From: a virus | Virus record (IMG/VR): IMGVR_UViG_3300017991_000187 | Span: 1 to 42,013 of that record | Reading direction: 5' to 3' (one strand) | DNA length: 42,013 bases | Shown here: positions 31,789 to 39,159 of the stretch, piece after piece | Layout: each line of letters begins with the position of its first letter | How positions within the stretch are numbered: the first letter of the stretch is position 1 | Made by a program: the position numbers and the translations under genes | Notes under the pieces: generated by a model | The model's input: only the letters and a program-made list of their open reading frames with translations | What the model was told of the DNA's origin: nothing | Database searches by the model: none

Positions 31789-31816
31789 TCTATACGGAAT
31801 CTGCTTACATTTTCAG
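31789..31816 (-). promoter_or_regulatory. class-2 promoter motif before the DHH gene
   Basis: CTGAAA (31811-31816), 16 nt, TATAGA (31789-31794) within TTCCGTATAGAAGGG. The start codon is 28 nt downstream. Confidence 0.6.
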
Positions 31817-31833
31817 CAGACTTTTTGAAAAAA

Positions 31834-32361
31834 TTATGGGCCGAATTCGAGAACGCTGATTTCCTTTTCGACCTTCTTCAGACTTCTTTCCAATCTCTCC
31901 TTTCGCAGCCGGAGTTTTCTCAGTTCTCCACGTCTTTCCTCGTCAATCGAAGTTCCGGCCTTGTGTTGAAAGAAGACTCGTGGGTCTCTCTTGGAGACGA
32001 ATTTTTCGAAGTGCTCAATCTTTTCGCCATGCTTCGATTCCACACGCTCCGACTCAAACTCGAAAAACTCAAAAGGCAAGTAGAGAACCATCCTTTTCTT
32101 CTTCTCGCCTAAACAGCTTTTCTTGACACTGACGGCAAAAGCCTCACCGTCAAAGCGAATTTTTCTACGCAGTGAAACAGAAGGAACATCAATAAATTCG
32201 CCTTCTTTCAGGTTGCTATTGCCGCCAAACCATCCTCTGCCGACATGATATTCTTCGCCGGTTTTTCTGTAAAACACAATATCCTCTATCTCTCGCCAGC
32301 CATGATTAACCAGAACAGAAAGAGGATTGTACCAACTTGCCGTCGAAATAAGCCTATCCAT
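31834..32361 (-). CDS. unknown protein with a C-terminal coiled coil
   Basis: 175 residues, ATG 32361 overlapping the HTH gene by 8 nt. The N-terminal part is beta-rich (NHGWREIEDIVFYRKTG). The C-terminus (about 130-172) is a charged heptad-like helix (RRGELRKLRLRKERLERSLKKVEKEISVLEF). Role unknown; co-transcribed with the HTH protein. Confidence 0.68.
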   Translation of the reverse strand: MDRLISTASWYNPLSVLVNHGWREIEDIVFYRKTGEEYHVGRGWFGGNSNLKEGEFIDVPSVSLRRKIRFDGEAFAVSVKKSCLGEKKKRMVLYLPFEFFEFESERVESKHGEKIEHFEKFVSKRDPRVFFQHKAGTSIDEERRGELRKLRLRKERLERSLKKVEKEISVLEFGP

Positions 32362-32932
32362 TTTCTTTCTCCTTGCGCACCTGTTTGCTTAGCCTTGAGA
32401 TTTCCTTCAGGGCTTGCCGCTGGTCTTTCGGCAAGCTTGTCAGATACCCTGCCACTGTGTTCTGTTTGATGCCAAGCTTTTTGCCAATCTCCGTTTGCGT
32501 GTAGCCTTTCTTGAGAAGCTCTATGATTCTCTGCCTCTTCTCGCCGCAGTCATTCCTGCTGTCTTTGATTGCCTGCCGAATGCGCTCCCGCTTCGACTTG
32601 GACATGGCAAGATAAATGGCTCTCGTTTTTGAGAGCGACATTTTCAGCCATCCAGCCATGCTTTTCACCGAATTTCCCTGCTGTGCCAAAAGCAGGTATT
32701 CGTCGAAATACTTATCCGCTTCGCTGGCGGCAAACTTGACCCTGCGGCGTCCTGTGAAGATATATTTCTTCAGAGAACGACGTGTCTTCTTATCAAGTTT
32801 GGTTACATCGTAATTGATGATGCCGAAGGGAACGCCGAACTTCTCGGCTATCTGCGTCAGCGAGAGACCTTGCCTGAGCAGTTCGGGAATCTTCTCCTGC
32901 CGCTCCAATCTCGCTTGTTTGCGTGGATGCAC
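32354..32932 (-). CDS. multi-HTH DNA-binding protein
   Basis: 192 residues with a GTG start at 32932, GGGAG 9 nt upstream. Three helix-turn-helix units: LLRQGLSLTQIAEKFGVPFGII (about 18-40), LAQQGNSVKSMAGWLKMSLSKT (about 82-104), LLKKGYTQTEIGKKLGIKQNTV (about 139-160). Linkers are very basic. Such repeated Trp-repressor or sigma-region-4-like HTHs occur in phage regulators and nuclease-associated proteins. A transcription role is plausible, but the target is unknown. Confidence 0.78.
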   Translation of the reverse strand: MHPRKQARLERQEKIPELLRQGLSLTQIAEKFGVPFGIINYDVTKLDKKTRRSLKKYIFTGRRRVKFAASEADKYFDEYLLLAQQGNSVKSMAGWLKMSLSKTRAIYLAMSKSKRERIRQAIKDSRNDCGEKRQRIIELLKKGYTQTEIGKKLGIKQNTVAGYLTSLPKDQRQALKEISRLSKQVRKEKENG

Positions 32933-33119
32933 GAAACCAACTCCCTGTCATACTTCATTTCATCGTTTCAGGCGGGAACTTCTCCCATGATTATTATGCC
33001 GCCTGCCTACCTTTTTTATCGGCAACAGGTAATTTTTTTAACAAAAAATCTGAGTTAAAAAAGCAATATTTTTTGACAGAATATGTGCTAATTTAAGTCA
33101 CTGTAAGAAGCGAAGTTAC

Positions 33120-33152
33120 AAAAAAATCCTCCAGCTTTTGACTGGAGGATTT
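33120..33152 (-). terminator. strong Rho-independent terminator
   Basis: 10-bp stem AATCCTCCAG/CTGGAGGATT, 7-nt loop, then a T-run on the minus strand. It ends the 35.4-33.2 kb gene group. The A+T-rich 33000-33119 region after it probably holds a promoter for the HTH gene (a CATAAT lies near 32993), but no clear -35 is visible. Confidence 0.93.
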
Positions 33153-33221
33153 CGGAGCAAACGCAAACCAACTCAGCCTGTAGCTTAATATTCGGTTGGC
33201 TCCATTTGCCTCCTTCCTCAC

Positions 33222-33479
33222 TTAGCTCATAAGAGCTTTAGCGAGATTGATGAGTTCGTTTGCTATCTCGACATCCGCTTCATCGTCTGGTTCCACTTGC
33301 ACGGACTCTTCCCAATCTTCTTCCTTCTCCTCCGCAGCGGCTCTCGGCCCAAGGTCGTGGATGCCAAGATAGGTTTCTATCTCGTCCAGTTCTTTCAGAA
33401 TCTGTTCCTGATTCTCCAGCACAGTATCCTGAAGCGCATCAATTCCCTGTTTGATTCTTGCCGTCAATCTTTTTCTCAT
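33222..33479 (-). CDS. small acidic protein
   Basis: 85 residues, ATG 33479 after GGAAGGACGGGA. A basic helix at the N-terminus (MRKRLTARIKQGIDAL), a coiled helix (ENQEQILKELDEIETYLG), then a very acidic linker (EEKEEDWEESVQVEPDDEADVE) and a short final helix. It overlaps the lipoprotein gene by 41 nt. Function unknown. Confidence 0.68.
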   Translation of the reverse strand: MRKRLTARIKQGIDALQDTVLENQEQILKELDEIETYLGIHDLGPRAAAEEKEEDWEESVQVEPDDEADVEIANELINLAKALMS

Positions 33480-33702
33480 TCCCGTCCTTCCTTTTCTTCA
33501 GATACTCAAGATAGCGACTCAACATGAAGTCCATTTTCCTGATGAGCTTCTGTTCTTCTTCTCTTGTTGTTTTCCCGTCCTCCATCCTTCCAACAAATGT
33601 TTCAAGTGTTTTCTCCGCTTCTGCCAGTTCCTTTTCTGTTACCTTATCACATCCTAAGAAAAACAATATAACCAAAAGGCACAACACGAGGAGACGCCTC
33701 AT
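33439..33702 (-). CDS. small lipoprotein, candidate outer-membrane spanin or inhibitor
   Basis: 87 residues from ATG 33702 (MRRLLVLCLLVILFFLGC), GGAGG 8 nt upstream. The N-terminus is a lipoprotein signal: two Arg, a hydrophobic core, and a lipobox FFLGC with the lipidated Cys near residue 18. The mature part is one long charged helix (EKELAEAEKTLETFVGRMED...). Size and build fit an o-spanin-like or superinfection-exclusion lipoprotein, but no partner i-spanin or endolysin is seen nearby. It suggests a diderm host. Confidence 0.75.
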   Translation of the reverse strand: MRRLLVLCLLVILFFLGCDKVTEKELAEAEKTLETFVGRMEDGKTTREEEQKLIRKMDFMLSRYLEYLKKRKDGNEKKIDGKNQTGN

Positions 33703-33776
33703 TTGGAATACCTCCAAAAAGAGTAGAAGATGTCGCGGCTGTTCTTTGCAACTACTTTCCTTGCAGCCGCTGTCAT
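33699..33776 (-). CDS. possible 25-residue peptide
   Basis: ATG 33776, with a GGAGAGGGAG purine-rich site upstream. Begins MTAAARKVVAKNSRD and ends FWRYSK. The stop shares ATGA with the lipoprotein start, as expected for translational coupling. It is too short to be sure of. Confidence 0.4.
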   Translation of the reverse strand: MTAAARKVVAKNSRDIFYSFWRYSK

Positions 33777-33777
33777 A

Positions 33778-34152
33778 TTATCTCCCTCTCCTCCACTTTT
33801 CAATCTTTACAACAGGCCAATTCAATCCAAGCAACGCTTTAGGATTGACTCGGTAGAAACTGATATTGTACTTCTCCTTTGTCTTGTTGTCCAAAGCAAT
33901 TCCCCAAACACTCCACACATCGTCTCGCTCGGAATAATGTATGTTGTAAATCTCAAGATACTTCCAATCCACCCCACGCGCTTTTCGTTTCAAAGCTCTA
34001 CCGATAATAGGATAGACCTTCTCAGCAGGAAAGCGGAGACGATGAGCTTTACTCCCGCAGATATTGTAGATACCAATACCACTGTACGTCTCGAAACCAG
34101 ATAGCATTCGAGCTACCATTAACAGTTCCCGTGCAACCTTAAGCCTGTTCAT
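33778..34152 (-). CDS. unknown protein
   Basis: 124 residues from ATG 34152 (MNRLKVARELLMVARMLSG). Upstream sequence in this frame belongs to the 47-residue zinc gene, which ends 20 nt before this start. The ribosome site is weak. The ARELLxVAR start is a pattern seen in several phage proteins, perhaps a docking or sorting helix. The C-terminal half is beta-rich (EIYNIHYSERDDVWSVWGIAL). No function known. Confidence 0.62.
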   Translation of the reverse strand: MNRLKVARELLMVARMLSGFETYSGIGIYNICGSKAHRLRFPAEKVYPIIGRALKRKARGVDWKYLEIYNIHYSERDDVWSVWGIALDNKTKEKYNISFYRVNPKALLGLNWPVVKIEKWRRGR

Positions 34153-34171
34153 CAAGCACCCATCTATGTCT

Positions 34172-34315
34172 CTAAAAATTCCTGACGCTTTTCTTCCGGC
34201 AAGCAAAGCCAATTCGAACCCTCTTGCCACAACCAACGCACTCTTTCATATACTGATTGATTTTCTTGTAAACATGCGCTCCACGTTTACATCTACTCGG
34301 TATTTTCTTCGCCAT
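34172..34315 (-). CDS. small zinc-ribbon protein
   Basis: 47 residues, ATG 34315, with GGAGG 8 nt upstream. Four cysteines in CKRGAH, CVGCGKR and FACRKK form a probable zinc site within a very basic chain, suggesting nucleic-acid binding. Ends in TAG. Confidence 0.62.
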   Translation of the reverse strand: MAKKIPSRCKRGAHVYKKINQYMKECVGCGKRVRIGFACRKKSVRNF

Positions 34316-34335
34316 GAGCAATGCCTCCAAAATAG

Positions 34336-34737
34336 TCAGAAGCCCCAAGGCATTTTTGGAGCTTTCTTGTATTTACGCTTCTTCTGATTTATCTTTCCTA
34401 AGGCCGCTCGTTTGGCCGCTTTCAGGTCATCACCACGATAGAGTTCCGCAACTCGATGTTTGCCTCCACCAACATACTTTGAACCTATCCTACCCCAACA
34501 AGCACAAGCCACAAAGTCTCCACTAAGCAGGGTATCATCATAGAGAACGACATAAAAATACTTATTATTGTCCGGGCCTTCAAGATTGAGGCCCTCATTT
34601 ACCTTCAGATTCTTTTCGCTGACAACGATTCCATACCATTCATCCATTATCTCGGCGTTTGAACTGATGTCCAGCTTCTGCTCAATCAACCTGCGAATCT
34701 TGATAAGCTGACGCGGATTGGCCTCAATAATTGCCAT
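34336..34737 (-). CDS. WGR-domain protein
   Basis: 133 residues. The C-terminal two thirds match a WGR domain: KYFYVVLYDD, then FVACACWGRIGSKYVGGGKHRVAELY, and DLKAAKRAALGKINQKKRKYKK. WGR domains bind DNA ends or breaks in PARP-type enzymes and occur alone in bacteria. The phage also encodes PolX, a 3'-phosphoesterase and a ligase, so a DNA-end role is plausible. The start at 34737 lacks a good ribosome site, while a small frame with a perfect site overlaps it (see 34686-34793). Confidence 0.78.
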   Translation of the reverse strand: MAIIEANPRQLIKIRRLIEQKLDISSNAEIMDEWYGIVVSEKNLKVNEGLNLEGPDNNKYFYVVLYDDTLLSGDFVACACWGRIGSKYVGGGKHRVAELYRGDDLKAAKRAALGKINQKKRKYKKAPKMPWGF

Positions 34738-34793
34738 GCCAAGATTTCACGAGCCATGTAAAGAAGTCGTCTCGCTATTTGCCGATTATCCAT
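34686..34793 (-). CDS. 35-residue frame with a perfect ribosome site, overlapping the WGR gene
   Basis: ATG 34793 lies 7 nt after AGGAGG and 10-20 nt after the promoter. It begins MDNRQIARRLLYMAREILA, a helix pattern like the start of the 33778-34152 protein. A -1 shift after about codon 19 would fuse it to the WGR protein's MAIIEANP start. It may be a leader peptide, or the true N-terminus of the WGR protein separated by a frameshift. Confidence 0.5.
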   Translation of the reverse strand: MDNRQIARRLLYMAREILAWQLLRPIRVSLSRFAG

Positions 34794-34809
34794 CGCGTTC
34801 CCTCCTGCT

Positions 34810-34839
34810 ATTATAACCAAAATATAAAGAAAATGTCAA
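34810..34839 (-). promoter_or_regulatory. consensus promoter TTGACA-18-TATAAT for the WGR gene group
   Basis: -35 at 34834-34839, overlapping the U-tract of the terminator; -10 at 34810-34815. Confidence 0.85.
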
Positions 34840-34869
34840 AAAAAGACCCGACTCAAAAAGAGTCGGGTC
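34838..34869 (-). terminator. terminator of the 34899-35381 gene
   Basis: 10-bp stem GACCCGACTC/GAGTCGGGTC with a five-T loop and a seven-T tail on the minus strand. Confidence 0.95.
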
Positions 34870-34898
34870 AAGCCAAGAAAGAAAAAAAGTCGCCAACA

Positions 34899-35381
34899 TC
34901 ACTTCAGAATGCGTTTTACGATTTTGGCTATCCTTTTCTCGTCATAATTCATCTTGCTTTTCTTCGCCACTCGGAGCACTTTTCGCCAATCCTCCATCAT
35001 GTAGTCGATGAAATCGTTGTAGCTGATGTCAATGGATTCATGCGTCCTGAGATTGTTGAACCGCAAAGTAGACATCGGGCCTGCCAAAAACACCTTGTCC
35101 AAAAAGTCCTCAACCGCATGAAGAGTTTTTCGCGTGTCATAGGTGAACTCAAAAGCAATCAGACTCCCATGCCCTCTGATGCGCACCAAGCCCTCGTTCA
35201 TAGCCAGAATAAGAATTTCAGGCCTATCTTTCTGCCAATCCATGTCCTTAATCTGTTTGACAAAACGAGGAGAAAGCCCAACCTTCTTGGCATTCTTCGG
35301 GTCTTTCAGAAAATCGGCATGTTCAAAGACCTTCTTGTACTTGCCATTCTTTGCATTCAGCCAATAGCCTTCCATTGCCAT
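34899..35381 (-). CDS. conserved phage-type protein of unknown function
   Basis: 160 residues, ATG 35381 with GAGGAC at 6 nt. The opening MEGYWLNAKNGKYKKVFEHADFLKDPKNAKKVGL and a later VRIRGHGSLIAFEFTYD look like a protein family I know only as a phage hypothetical. The middle half suggests an alpha/beta domain. It sits alone between the AAA+ gene and a strong terminator; a TTGATA/TATTAT pair near 35430-35455 may be its promoter. Confidence 0.75.
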   Translation of the reverse strand: MAMEGYWLNAKNGKYKKVFEHADFLKDPKNAKKVGLSPRFVKQIKDMDWQKDRPEILILAMNEGLVRIRGHGSLIAFEFTYDTRKTLHAVEDFLDKVFLAGPMSTLRFNNLRTHESIDISYNDFIDYMMEDWRKVLRVAKKSKMNYDEKRIAKIVKRILK

Positions 35382-35452
35382 AGCTCAGTCCTCATGGATA
35401 AACAAGATAATTCTTGCCAGTTTCTATAATAAAGGCTTTGATAAAAGAATTA

Positions 35453-36751
35453 TCAATACTTGTTCAGGGCATCCATGATGAGAGCCTTCAGCTTCTTGTG
35501 ACCAAGCAGCCACTTGATGCACTCGCCATCCCTGCGCTTTGCCAGACGACGGCAGAACGAGTGCCGCAAGTCATTGGGAATATCATCACAGGTAATGAAC
35601 CGCTGGAAATTCTGAATCCGCTTATCCGTAATCTCACAATCCGGCTGCACCATCCTCGCAAACAGACGCTCGACAATAACCGAGAGAACGTCCAGCCTTG
35701 GCTCATCCCGTTTCATCAGTTTCTCAATCTGCTTGTAGACACTCTCGTCACCAGAAAGAATATCCTCCGGTTCGGAAATCATGTCCATCTCACGGGTTCG
35801 AGTGGCGTAGACGATGAAGGTAGAAACGGACTCTTCGTCCAACAGAGAGTTCGCATGGAGCACAACACGCTCCTTCTCAATCTGAATGTCCTTTACGCGC
35901 TTCAACCACTTGAAGAACTCGCTCCAGGTTCGCGGATTCGTCCGCTCCCTGCCAATCATGTCCTCAGGCTTGTAAAGCAGGAAGCCGATTCCGCGCTTGT
36001 CCAGCTTGTTTGCTTCTGCCCAAATCGCCCATTCCGATGCGTCTTCCTTGAGCGTAATATGTTTGATTCGGGTCAAAATCGCATTGTCAATCGTGGTCAC
36101 GAGATAGTCCTGGTCGGAGCCATCAGGGTTGCCCGTCAGCACGATATTGCAGCCAGCCGGAAGCTTCCACGAAACCATACCGTAGTTCTGGAGCAACTGC
36201 ATGATTCCCTTGATGATTCGGATGCTGGCACGGTTCCAGTCATCAAGCAAGAGGATGCTCGGCCCTTCATGCTGCGGCACCCAATCAGGAGGAGCCATGC
36301 GCGTCTGAACGCCCTTCTCGATGTCGATTGTCCACTTCCGCATTTCATAAGCGTGAATATGCTCTTCGGGAACCCACCGAGCTTCTTCCTCCGAATCCTT
36401 TGGGGGAACCATGTAAGAACAGCGAACAGGCATTCCGTGAAGGTCGCCCATTTCCTCAAACTGCGCAATCGGCACGTCGCGAACATCGTAGCCGGAATAT
36501 TTCTTGCCGCGCCACGTAACAGGCGTATTGCGAAAGGACTTGATGGTTTCGGTTTTGCCGATTCCACTGTGACCCCAAATGCAGCCTGCAAATCTCGGCT
36601 TGCCTTCCTTTTCGGATTCGTCATTGACATCGAAAAGGTCTTTGAGGAAATCGACAATCTGCGAGTGCGTCGAAATACTCCCATAACAACCGTCGTAGCT
36701 TTTGCTCCACTCATTGAGCTTCTTTTCATCACTGCTTTTCTTCTTTGACAT
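35453..36751 (-). CDS. MoxR-like AAA+ ATPase
   Basis: 432 residues, ATG 36751 with AAGGAG upstream. Walker A is GHSGIGKTE (G60-T67), Walker B SILLLDDWNRA (about 165-175), sensor region NIVLTGNPDGSDQDYLVTTIDNAILTRI (about 202-229) with the MoxR-style asparagine and arginine. MoxR AAA+ proteins remodel partners and usually pair with a vWA-domain protein; the only vWA protein in view is Ro60, 33 kb away. Its C-terminal third is helical. Expressed from its own promoter at 36784. Confidence 0.88.
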   Translation of the reverse strand: MSKKKSSDEKKLNEWSKSYDGCYGSISTHSQIVDFLKDLFDVNDESEKEGKPRFAGCIWGHSGIGKTETIKSFRNTPVTWRGKKYSGYDVRDVPIAQFEEMGDLHGMPVRCSYMVPPKDSEEEARWVPEEHIHAYEMRKWTIDIEKGVQTRMAPPDWVPQHEGPSILLLDDWNRASIRIIKGIMQLLQNYGMVSWKLPAGCNIVLTGNPDGSDQDYLVTTIDNAILTRIKHITLKEDASEWAIWAEANKLDKRGIGFLLYKPEDMIGRERTNPRTWSEFFKWLKRVKDIQIEKERVVLHANSLLDEESVSTFIVYATRTREMDMISEPEDILSGDESVYKQIEKLMKRDEPRLDVLSVIVERLFARMVQPDCEITDKRIQNFQRFITCDDIPNDLRHSFCRRLAKRRDGECIKWLLGHKKLKALIMDALNKY

Positions 36752-36783
36752 CTTTCTGGCTCCTTGTTTTCGCGGCGTATTCT

Positions 36784-36811
36784 ATTATACTCGATTCACG
36801 CCCTTTGTCTT
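36784..36811 (-). promoter_or_regulatory. promoter of the AAA+ gene, AAGACA-16-TATAAT
   Basis: Perfect -10 (36784-36789) and a partial -35 (AAGACA, 36806-36811) with a 16-nt spacer. Confidence 0.6.
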
Positions 36812-37544
36812 AGAGATTTTCCAAAAAACGCAGCACGTTTGCCACGCTATTCTTTGTTTCACCGATGGCCGCTACGAGCATTTCCAAATCATCCTCGGCT
36901 TTTGTGAGATTTTCCAGAAGACGCTCCAGTTTTTCTCTGGAAACGGTTTCCCTTGGAGCGTTCTTCTTGAGATAGTCGAAGTCGATGAGATTCGGTTCCG
37001 GCGTAATAATGCGAGGCTCTGTCATCTTGACTCGCTCGATTTTGATTCTCTGAGAGACCTTTTCAGCCTTCGCAGCGCGGGCCTTTGCCAAACTCTCCGC
37101 GTTCGTCATCTTTGCTTTGCCGCGTTGCTTTCTTTGAGCGGCATTCCTCTTGGCGATTTTCGCTCTGGACTTGTGGTCAACAGGGTGAGTGGGAGTACCA
37201 GAGTCGAAGTACCGTTTCTTAAACTGTTTGCAGAGCTTGTCCAGAATCTCAGGGTAGGAACAGCCACCGCGCCGTCCCTTTTTGGCCGCTCTCATATTGC
37301 AAAGCCATTTACCGAGCTTTGTGTCCTTCACCGGAGGAAGCCTGCCAAACCTTTCCTCGTAGGCCTTGACTTCCATGAACCGCTTTTCCGACATCTCATC
37401 ACGATGAGTCTTCGTAAAGACTCCGAGCTTAGCCGCTTTGCGCCTGCGACGGGTTTCGGCTCCTTTCTTTGCAGCCCTGTTTCTCTTGCGAGTTACAGCC
37501 GCCTTCTTCCGTGCCGCCTTCACCTTTGCCTTGCTTGTAGCCAT
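36810..37544 (-). CDS. basic DNA-binding protein with a helicase-associated-like segment
   Basis: 244 residues, ATG 37544 with GGAGG upstream. The first 40 residues are extremely basic (AARKKAAVTRKRNRAAKKG), histone-tail-like. Residues about 60-90 (YEERFGRLPPVKDTKLGKWLCNMRAAKKGR) resemble the helicase-associated W-domain pattern. Another basic stretch and a leucine-heptad helix end the protein (REKLERLLENLTKAEDDLEML). It probably binds DNA; role in packaging, condensation or regulation unknown. Confidence 0.72.
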   Translation of the reverse strand: MATSKAKVKAARKKAAVTRKRNRAAKKGAETRRRRKAAKLGVFTKTHRDEMSEKRFMEVKAYEERFGRLPPVKDTKLGKWLCNMRAAKKGRRGGCSYPEILDKLCKQFKKRYFDSGTPTHPVDHKSRAKIAKRNAAQRKQRGKAKMTNAESLAKARAAKAEKVSQRIKIERVKMTEPRIITPEPNLIDFDYLKKNAPRETVSREKLERLLENLTKAEDDLEMLVAAIGETKNSVANVLRFLENL

Positions 37545-37580
37545 GTCTTTTCCTCCAAGAGTTCTCTTCGTTTTGCCAAA

Positions 37581-37641
37581 TGACAGGGATACAGTCGGGA
37601 TGACAGCGGGGCCTGTAACTGTTCATCCCGACTCCCTGTCA
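37581..37641. other. long stem-loop between two genes
   Basis: About 22 paired bases: TGACAGGGA/TCCCTGTCA, a TACA bulge, GTCGGGATGA/TCATCCCGAC and CAG/CTG, around a 12-nt loop. It starts at the stop codon of the upstream gene and has no U-tract, so it is not a terminator. It may be an RNase III processing site or a DNA-level element. Confidence 0.6.
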
Positions 37642-38202
37642 GACCTTTTTCTTGATTGCGTTGTAACGCACCTTTGTGGTCACTTTCTTCTCGACGCAAC
37701 TGTCAATGGCTGCGACCATTTCCTTCTTGCTCTCGTCCTTCCGCGCTTCCTTCCGAAATTCACGAAAGCCCTCAGGGTTGACGCTGAAGTTTGTCACGAT
37801 GGTCACGACTTCATCGAACGATTTGCCAAGAACCTTGCGAACGCGCTCGATGGATTCGGGAGCGATAACCGCCGCGATTCTGGCATTGACCACACCTTCA
37901 AGTTGGCCTCTGCGAACCGCGTCCTTGACGGTCTCGAATGCCGCCTTCGTGGTATTCAGTTCGAAGCTTTCCGTGTCTGAAATGACCGCCTCACTTTGTT
38001 TGCCACGCACCCGAACCGAAAGCTCGTTGCGCTTTTTCAGCTTTCCACCCTCTTCAGCCACCTGTTTGCGGTGCTTCTTCTCGTCTTCCTTCATCTTCGT
38101 CAATTGCTTGTCCAGCTTGTGACCCTCGTCCACAAGCGTAGCCATCTTGCCCGAAGCATCGACCGCCCGAATGTCCTTCGCCTTGACTTTCCTTTTCTCC
38201 AT
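37639..38202 (-). CDS. unknown protein, coiled-coil start
   Basis: 187 residues, ATG 38202 with GAGGTTAAGGCA upstream. Residues about 20-60 form a charged coiled helix (LDKQLTKMKEDEKKHRKQVAEEGGKLKKR). The C-terminal half is a helical domain (GKSFDEVVTIVTNFSVNPEGFREFRKEARKDES). Driven by a class-2 promoter. No Ku-like features despite the neighbouring repair genes. Confidence 0.68.
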   Translation of the reverse strand: MEKRKVKAKDIRAVDASGKMATLVDEGHKLDKQLTKMKEDEKKHRKQVAEEGGKLKKRNELSVRVRGKQSEAVISDTESFELNTTKAAFETVKDAVRRGQLEGVVNARIAAVIAPESIERVRKVLGKSFDEVVTIVTNFSVNPEGFREFRKEARKDESKKEMVAAIDSCVEKKVTTKVRYNAIKKKV

Positions 38203-38258
38203 TGCCTTAACCTCGCTTTCTTTCTTAGCCTTAAGTTCGTCTTGTTCGTTGCCGACCT

Positions 38259-38286
38259 TCTATACGGCAAATGAAAAACTTTTCAC
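38259..38286 (-). promoter_or_regulatory. class-2 promoter motif before the 37639 gene
   Basis: GTGAAA (38281-38286), 16 nt, TATAGA (38259-38264) within GCCGTATAGAAGG. Confidence 0.6.
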
Positions 38287-38304
38287 CAAGTTTCCTGATA
38301 TTTT

Positions 38305-39159
38305 TCAAACAAACTTCATAAGGTCTTCCCACACACACTCTTCGGGAAGCTTGTCATCTCTAACCCTGACGACTGAAGGATGCCGAAGACTGCCGGACTT
38401 GAAAACCTTATAGGTCTTAAGCTCGACAACAGCACCCTTGTATTGAGACCATTTCGCAACAATATCAAGTTTCAGACGGACATCAAAGTTGCCGACGTTG
38501 ACCAGTTTGACCAACTTGCCATCCTTGAAGACGCCGCAACCGATATTCTTGGCAATGTTCTTTCCCTTGTAAGAGTCCGCGTCCGAAAGTTCATAGTCCA
38601 TGATAACCATATCGACCGTGAACTGCTTCTTGACTTTGACCCAATAGGGGTTTCTCGTTCCTCTACGATAAGGATGCTCAGGTCGGCCCTTGACACGCTT
38701 CAGAATCAACCCTTCAGGCACTTCTTCGTAGTGCTTCCGAAATTCCGAATCCCAACGAGGATTCAAAAGAAAATGTTTCTGAAGAACAGGAGTCCAAGCA
38801 GACCAAGTATCCTCCAGCAGTTTTCTGCGGTCATTATCATCCATGCTTTCAATGTTCCTGCCATCCACTTCCAGCAGGTCGTAGACATCCATGAAATCGT
38901 GACCGAGCTTATCGCGCCGAAGACAGGCTTCCTGAGACCCGTATCCAAGCTCTCCTACGGAAATTGTGCCCGAAGGCAGAGAGGGAAGAGCAATCTCCTT
39001 TTCCTTGCCCGGACGGGAAAAGAATCGCTGGCTCCCATTGGAGACGCACACTCCCCAAATTCCATCACGCTTCGGCTCAGCAATCCATTCGCCGGTATCT
39101 TCATAGCGTTCGAGTTCGACTTCGGAAATCTCGCCAGCGCAGCCCATGTAAGCTTTCAT
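38305..39159 (-). CDS. ATP-dependent DNA ligase, minimal form
   Basis: 284 residues from ATG 39159, which shares ATGA with the phosphoesterase stop. Motif I is EPKRDGIWG with the adenylated Lys at about 30. Motif III is SVGELGYG, motif IV EGLILKR and motif V YWVKVKK, followed by an OB-fold with LVKLVNVGNFD and a VELKTYKVFKSGSLRHPSVVRVR end. It seals nicked or broken DNA with ATP. The short length fits LigC- or LigD-type enzymes. Third gene of the PolX, phosphoesterase, ligase operon. Confidence 0.92.
   Translation of the reverse strand: MKAYMGCAGEISEVELERYEDTGEWIAEPKRDGIWGVCVSNGSQRFFSRPGKEKEIALPSLPSGTISVGELGYGSQEACLRRDKLGHDFMDVYDLLEVDGRNIESMDDNDRRKLLEDTWSAWTPVLQKHFLLNPRWDSEFRKHYEEVPEGLILKRVKGRPEHPYRRGTRNPYWVKVKKQFTVDMVIMDYELSDADSYKGKNIAKNIGCGVFKDGKLVKLVNVGNFDVRLKLDIVAKWSQYKGAVVELKTYKVFKSGSLRHPSVVRVRDDKLPEECVWEDLMKFV

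Noticed and set aside
37639-38202. Ku-like protein completing the end-joining set
   Set aside because: The sequence is a coiled coil plus a helical domain, with no Ku beta-barrel pattern.
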